NCBI GenBank assembly: GCA_002431355.1
Contig: DJEQ01000036.1
Coordinates: 1,873 to 11,816 of the forward strand
Direction of reading: 5' to 3'
DNA length: 9,944 bases
Origin: Oribacterium sp. UBA5894
Lineage (GTDB): Bacteria > Bacillota > Clostridia > Lachnospirales > Lachnospiraceae
Shown here: one piece after another, positions 6,612 through 9,944 of the stretch
Position numbering within the stretch: position 1 is the stretch's first letter
Layout: the number at the start of each line of letters is the position of its first letter
The notes under the pieces: generated by a model
Seen by the model: the letters and a program-made list of their open reading frames with translations, nothing else
Database searches by the model: none
Told to the model about the DNA's origin: nothing
Translations under genes and position numbers: made by a program

Positions 6612-7974
6612 AAACTATGAAATGGACATGACGACGGGCGAGCTTATGCCGAAGATCATCACCTTCGCCCTGCCGCTGATTGCAGCCTCTGTGCTGCAGC
6701 TTCTCTTTAATGCTGCGGACATCGTGGTGGTGGGACGCTTCGTGAGTCCCCAGGCGATGGCGGCCGTCGGCTCCACCGAGTCGCTGGTCAGCCTCATCAT
6801 TCAGCTGTTTGTCGGCTTCTCAATCGGCGTCAATGTCTGCGTCGGACGGTATTATGCCGCACAGCGCACACGTGAATTATCCGAGACGGTGCACACCTCA
6901 GTGCTCGTCTCGATTCTTTTAGGCATCCTTCTCAGTGTGGTCGGCATCCTGGTTGCCCGGCCGATGCTTGAGCTCATGGGCTCCCCTGCGGATGTCATCG
7001 AGGATTCCGCTCTTTATCTCCGCATTTACTTCCTCGGAATGCCGCTCATCATGCTGTATGATTTTGCAGCGGCGATCCTTCGCGCGGTCGGCGATACGAA
7101 GCGACCATTGTATTTTCAGCTGCTGGCCGGAGTGGTCAATGTTTTTCTGAATCTGTTCTTCGTGCTGGTCGTCGGCATTGGCGTCGCCGGTGTGGCCATT
7201 GCCACAACCCTGTCGCAGGCGATTTCAGCGCTGGCCCTCCTTGGCACCCTGATGCGGGAGCCAGGAGCGCTGCATCTCGATCTTCGAAAGCTGCGCATCA
7301 GCTGGAAGCGCTTCCGGTCCATTGTCGAGATCGGCCTCCCGGCAGGCCTCCAGAGTACGGTGTTTAATCTGTCCAATGTCGTCATCCAGAGCTCCATCAA
7401 TGCCTTCGGCTCCATTGCCATGGCGGGCTCTACCGCTGCGCAGAACATCGAGGGCTTTGTGTACATCTCGATGAACTCCATCTACCAGACCGACCTTTCG
7501 TTTACGGCACAGAATCTGGGCGCAGGAAAGTACAGTCGTATTAACCGCATCCTGAAGGACTGTCTGCTGACCGTGAGCCTCATTGGTCTTGTCATGGGCA
7601 TCGGTGCGGTTTTACTGGATCCATGGCTCCTTCGCTTCTTCACCGAAGATCCGGAGGTCGTCCGCTATGGGCAGGAGCGACTGCTTGTAGTATGTGCACC
7701 GTATTTTCTCTGTGGCATCATGGATGTCATGGTTGGCTCCCTTCGTGGACTCGGTTACTCTGTATTTCCGATGATTGTGAGCCTGATTGGTGCCTGCGGA
7801 CTTCGGATTCTCTTCGTGCTTACCCTGTTCCGACTGCCGTTTTTCCATCGTCTGAGCTGGCTTTATATGAGCTATCCGATCACCTGGACCCTGACCTTTA
7901 CGGCCCATCTTCTTACCTTCCTCCATGTCCGTCGGAAATTCCCGACGACCGATGAGGACCAGGCAATCGGCTGA
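6604..7974 (+). CDS. MATE-family multidrug/cation-coupled exporter
   Basis: An inner-membrane efflux protein of 456 residues, the usual MATE size, with two homologous halves of six helices each. MATE proteins export cationic drugs, dyes or metabolites using a Na+ or H+ gradient. The N-terminus (TGELMPKIITFALPLIAAS) and the NAADIVVVGRF sequence at the end of helix 1 are typical, as are RAVGDTKRP (160-168) in the first half and GSLRGLGYS in the second. The ATG lies 8 bases before the stop of the EIIB-like gene and has no clear ribosome-binding site, so translation probably depends on coupling; ATG codons at 6622 and 6628 are possible alternative starts. It closes the 4482-7974 gene run. Its substrate cannot be read from the sequence. 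No T-run terminator for this strand follows it. Confidence 0.92.
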   Translation: MRKNYEMDMTTGELMPKIITFALPLIAASVLQLLFNAADIVVVGRFVSPQAMAAVGSTESLVSLIIQLFVGFSIGVNVCVGRYYAAQRTRELSETVHTSVLVSILLGILLSVVGILVARPMLELMGSPADVIEDSALYLRIYFLGMPLIMLYDFAAAILRAVGDTKRPLYFQLLAGVVNVFLNLFFVLVVGIGVAGVAIATTLSQAISALALLGTLMREPGALHLDLRKLRISWKRFRSIVEIGLPAGLQSTVFNLSNVVIQSSINAFGSIAMAGSTAAQNIEGFVYISMNSIYQTDLSFTAQNLGAGKYSRINRILKDCLLTVSLIGLVMGIGAVLLDPWLLRFFTEDPEVVRYGQERLLVVCAPYFLCGIMDVMVGSLRGLGYSVFPMIVSLIGACGLRILFVLTLFRLPFFHRLSWLYMSYPITWTLTFTAHLLTFLHVRRKFPTTDEDQAIG

Positions 7975-8015
7975 AGCGCTGATGTACGTGTGATAGCAGG
8001 ACGGACTTAAGGCCT

Positions 8016-8055
8016 CGACGTGCCACAGGCGACGTGACTCCGAATCCACCTGTGG
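8016..8055. repeat. Short direct and inverted repeats in the convergent MATE spacer
   Basis: CGACGTG occurs at 8016-8022 and 8030-8036. The 7-base CCACAGG between the copies (8023-8029) is the exact reverse complement of CCTGTGG at 8049-8055, allowing a hairpin with a 19-base loop. No T run follows on the plus strand, so it is at best a weak 3' structure for the MATE mRNA. Confidence 0.35.
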
Positions 8056-8062
8056 AAGCATG

Positions 8063-8092
8063 AAAAAGCACACACCAGGATGCGGTGTGTGC
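8063..8092 (-). terminator. Intrinsic terminator of the minus-strand MATE gene
   Basis: GCACACACC (8068-8076) and GGTGTGTGC (8084-8092) form a perfect 9-bp stem with a 7-base loop. Read on the minus strand the stem is followed by TTTTT (8063-8067). It begins 28 bases beyond the stop codon of the 8120-9454 gene. The plus strand has GAAAAG after the stem rather than a T run, so it is not clearly bidirectional. Confidence 0.9.
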
Positions 8093-8119
8093 GAAAAGAT
8101 GATGGCAGAGTCTCAGACC

Positions 8120-9454
8120 CTACATCGTGGCATACAGCTTCTTCCGAACCAGAAAATAGTAGCTGTATTCAAAGATGACCATGCAGATCCAGCCGATGGC
8201 ACAGGCATAGGCCTCGCCTGTAATGCCGATCTTCGGGACCAGGAGATAGACGAAGACGGTGCGGATGCTGATCTGAAGGATGGTTGAAATCAGGGTAATG
8301 GTCATATTGCCCATGCCACGCATGAAGCCCTGCATCGCGTTGGTGACACAGGGAAGGATGATGGTAAAGGCCTTCACAGACAGGTAGCTGACACCGAGAC
8401 GGACCATTTCTTCACCGCCTTCGGCTGGCGCAAAGAGCTGAATCAGCGGGTGACGGAAAAGCAGGATGAGGATACAGATGATCGGGTAATAGATGAGCCC
8501 GATCACAATTCCCTTCCAGAGCGTTTCCTTCACCCGCTTTTTATTTCCTGCACCACGATTCTGTGCCGTACAGGTCATCATGCCGTGGCTGATCGTCTGG
8601 GCCGGGATACGACCATAATCCTCGATTTTACAGCCTGCATTGAAGGCGGCGATGACATCGATGCCCTGAACATTGATCACGCTCTGCACCAGCAGCTTTC
8701 CGATCGGCTGACAGGACTGCTGAAGGGCAGTGATTAAGCCGCTGGAGAGGATTTTCTTTAACAGTGCATGATCCATCACGAGCTCCTCCCGCTTCAGCGC
8801 GAGTGCCGGGATATGGCGATACACATAGAGGTAGCAGAGAATGGCGGAGAAGGCCTCGGCGATGATCGTGGCCAGTGCCGCACCGAAGACACCCCAGTGA
8901 AAGACGAAAATGAAAAGGCAGTCGAGCGCGGCATTCAGTACCGAGGAGATGCCGACAAAGGTGACCGGTGTTTTCGAATCGCCGACTGCACGCAGGGCAC
9001 TCGACAGGATGTTGTACTGGAAGGTGAAGAAATTTCCAATGAACAGAAGGCGGAGATACACGAGGGACTCCTGCATGATGTCGACCGGTGTATTCATGGC
9101 CTGAAGGATCGGCATGGCGAAGAGAATGCCGAGGAAGGTGGTGATGCCACCCGCAAGGATACCGAAGAGAATCGTGGTAGAGAGGGATCGCTTCAGCTTT
9201 CCGATCTCGCCTGCACCATAGTACTTGCTCATGTAGACGGAGGCACCGATTCCAAGACCGGAGATGCTCTGGATGAGCAGCACGGAGACCGGATTGGAGA
9301 CGGATACGGCACTCAGCGCGGCGACACCGGCCCCCTTACTCACCACGATGGAGTCGACAGCATTGTAGGTAAGCTGCAGAAAATTACCGAATATTAAAGG
9401 GATGGCATAGGCCAGAAGATGACGGTAGATGCTCCCGCTTGTCATATTTCTCAT
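8120..9454 (-). CDS. MATE-family efflux transporter (second, convergent)
   Basis: An inner-membrane exporter of 444 residues with the twelve-helix MATE layout. The start (MTSGSIYRHLLAYAIPLIFG) resembles the equivalent TGELMPKII region of the plus-strand MATE gene. NAVDSIVVSKGAG follows helix 1, RAVGDSKTP (155-163) lies in the first half, and MRGMGNMTIT is the counterpart in the second half. By eye the two MATE proteins are clearly diverged, so they are not a recent duplication. AAAGAGG (complement of 9463-9469) precedes the ATG by 8 bases. It reads away from yajC, with a candidate promoter at 9486-9494, and ends at a strong terminator, so it is probably transcribed alone. The substrate is unknown. 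The 209-residue open frame on the opposite strand is a shadow. Confidence 0.92.
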   Translation of the reverse strand: MRNMTSGSIYRHLLAYAIPLIFGNFLQLTYNAVDSIVVSKGAGVAALSAVSVSNPVSVLLIQSISGLGIGASVYMSKYYGAGEIGKLKRSLSTTILFGILAGGITTFLGILFAMPILQAMNTPVDIMQESLVYLRLLFIGNFFTFQYNILSSALRAVGDSKTPVTFVGISSVLNAALDCLFIFVFHWGVFGAALATIIAEAFSAILCYLYVYRHIPALALKREELVMDHALLKKILSSGLITALQQSCQPIGKLLVQSVINVQGIDVIAAFNAGCKIEDYGRIPAQTISHGMMTCTAQNRGAGNKKRVKETLWKGIVIGLIYYPIICILILLFRHPLIQLFAPAEGGEEMVRLGVSYLSVKAFTIILPCVTNAMQGFMRGMGNMTITLISTILQISIRTVFVYLLVPKIGITGEAYACAIGWICMVIFEYSYYFLVRKKLYATM

Positions 9455-9485
9455 AGTAGAAACCTCTTTATATGAAATTCACCTC

Positions 9486-9494
9486 ATCATAGCA
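9486..9494 (-). promoter_or_regulatory. Extended -10 promoter for the minus-strand MATE gene
   Basis: On the minus strand TGC is followed by TATGAT (complement of 9486-9491), an extended -10 element. The -35 region 17 bases upstream is poor. The predicted leader is about 25 bases, ending in the AAAGAGG ribosome-binding site. Confidence 0.45.
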
Positions 9495-9524
9495 CGGATT
9501 CCCACAGGGAGCGAGAATATTCAC

Positions 9525-9553
9525 TGGATATTTATACATTGCTATGGTAGAAT
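9525..9553 (+). promoter_or_regulatory. Promoter for yajC
   Basis: TGGATA (9525-9530) and TAGAAT (9548-9553) are separated by exactly 17 bases, and TGG before the -10 makes it an extended -10 element. Transcription would start near 9560, about 50 bases before the yajC ATG. It lies about 30 bases from the divergent MATE promoter. Confidence 0.6.
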
Positions 9554-9567
9554 GTTGATTTAGACGA

Positions 9568-9583
9568 TTCGGCCTGGGCCGAA
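9568..9583 (+). promoter_or_regulatory. Small hairpin in the yajC leader
   Basis: TTCGGC and GCCGAA form a perfect 6-bp stem with a CTGG loop, close to the predicted 5' end of the yajC mRNA and 15 bases before its GGAGG site. It may stabilise the mRNA end; no regulatory partner is visible. Confidence 0.35.
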
Positions 9584-9598
9584 AGAATTCTTAGGAAT

Positions 9599-9603
9599 GG
9601 AGG
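9599..9603 (+). promoter_or_regulatory. Ribosome-binding site fixing the yajC start at 9612
   Basis: GGAGG lies 8 bases before ATG 9612. A longer in-frame ATG at 9597 overlaps this site and would add MEEKR before the usual YajC N-terminus, so 9612 is preferred. Confidence 0.85.
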
Positions 9604-9611
9604 AAAAGAGA

Positions 9612-9905
9612 ATGAGTGCAATTGGTTGGGTGATTTATATCGTTGCGATCATCGCAATGTTTTATTTTATCGGCATCAGACCATCACAGAAGGAGCAGAA
9701 GAAGCACGATGCGCTTCTTGCATCTGTGGCCGTGGGAGATACCGTTCTGACCACCTCTGGCTTTTACGGCGTGATCATTGACATGACGGACGATACCGTT
9801 ATCGTGGAGTTTGGAAACAACAAGAACTGCCGTATTCCGATGCAGAAGGCAGCCATCGCGCAGCTGGAGAAGCCGACCGCAGTGCAGGCGGAAGAGAAGA
9901 AGTAA
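9612..9905 (+). CDS. yajC: Preprotein translocase accessory subunit YajC
   Basis: A small single-pass membrane protein of 97 residues that associates with SecDF and SecYEG in protein export. It has one N-terminal transmembrane helix (about residues 4-21), the characteristic FYFIGIRPSQKEQKK junction, and a cytoplasmic domain with the conserved GDTVLTTSGFYGVI stretch (about 43-56). The charged tail ending in AEEKK is typical. In many Bacillota yajC lies near tgt, queA or secDF, but the gene to its right is outside the window and the gene to its left is a divergent exporter, so it starts a transcript here. The start is chosen for its ribosome-binding site. Confidence 0.95.
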   Translation: MSAIGWVIYIVAIIAMFYFIGIRPSQKEQKKHDALLASVAVGDTVLTTSGFYGVIIDMTDDTVIVEFGNNKNCRIPMQKAAIAQLEKPTAVQAEEKK

Positions 9906-9928
9906 TTCGCCAGAATCGAGGAACGTCC

Positions 9929-9944
9929 ACCGTGCATGCACGGT
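9929..9944 (+). terminator. Perfect palindrome at the window edge, possible yajC terminator (partial)
   Basis: ACCGTGCATGCACGGT is a 16-base perfect palindrome lying 23 bases after the yajC stop. It could form a 6-bp stem with a CATG loop. The window ends exactly at its last base, so a following T run cannot be seen. It fits a terminator, but it could also be a protein-binding site. Confidence 0.45.

Noticed and set aside
7975..8062. Possible tRNA or small RNA between the MATE genes
   Set aside because: No cloverleaf, T-loop consensus or promoter could be found; only short repeats are present.
8768..9397. 209-codon open frame on the plus strand opposite the second MATE gene
   Set aside because: Its product is very rich in charged residues, the expected shadow of membrane-protein codons, and it has no ribosome-binding site or family resemblance.

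Overview
The window (about 9.9 kb, G+C roughly 55% by eye) looks like ordinary chromosome of a Gram-positive anaerobe of the Bacillota. Most genes have an AAGGAG-type ribosome-binding site, gaps are short, and terminators are hairpins followed by T runs. The gene set fits a Clostridia-type (Lachnospiraceae-like) or moderately GC-rich Erysipelotrichia genome: meso-diaminopimelate dehydrogenase, a stand-alone AlaX editing protein, a three-domain aminopeptidase P, a protein with cell-wall-binding repeats, MATE exporters and YajC. I cannot place it more precisely from the sequence alone. No transposase, phage gene, tRNA, rRNA or CRISPR array was seen.

Layout. Positions 1-98 hold a structured leader or terminator with a T run. 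A two-gene operon follows: aminopeptidase P (159-1985) and an alanyl-tRNA editing protein (1985-3238), joined by a TAATG stop/start overlap and closed by a hairpin terminator (3256-3296). Diaminopimelate dehydrogenase (3396-4373) has its own extended -10 promoter. A 108-base spacer then carries three back-to-back hairpins. Next comes a compact four-gene run on the plus strand: a secreted protein with cell-wall-binding repeats (4482-5264), a LysR-type regulator (5280-6188), a membrane-anchored PTS EIIB-like domain lacking its phosphorylatable cysteine (6207-6611), and a MATE exporter (6604-7974). A second MATE exporter runs the opposite way (9454-8120), so the two exporter genes converge on a spacer with a minus-strand terminator. 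It is divergent from yajC (9612-9905), and the 157-base spacer between them carries a promoter candidate for each direction.

How the genes may work together. Diaminopimelate dehydrogenase supplies meso-DAP and lysine for peptidoglycan. Aminopeptidase P and AlaX are housekeeping (peptide turnover, tRNA proofreading). YajC belongs to the Sec translocase. The least ordinary part is 4482-7974. A regulator, a degenerate EIIB domain that cannot be phosphorylated in the usual way, an exporter and a secreted protein with an unrecognised C-terminal half share a tight gene run. This could be a small sensing and export module, but that function is inference.
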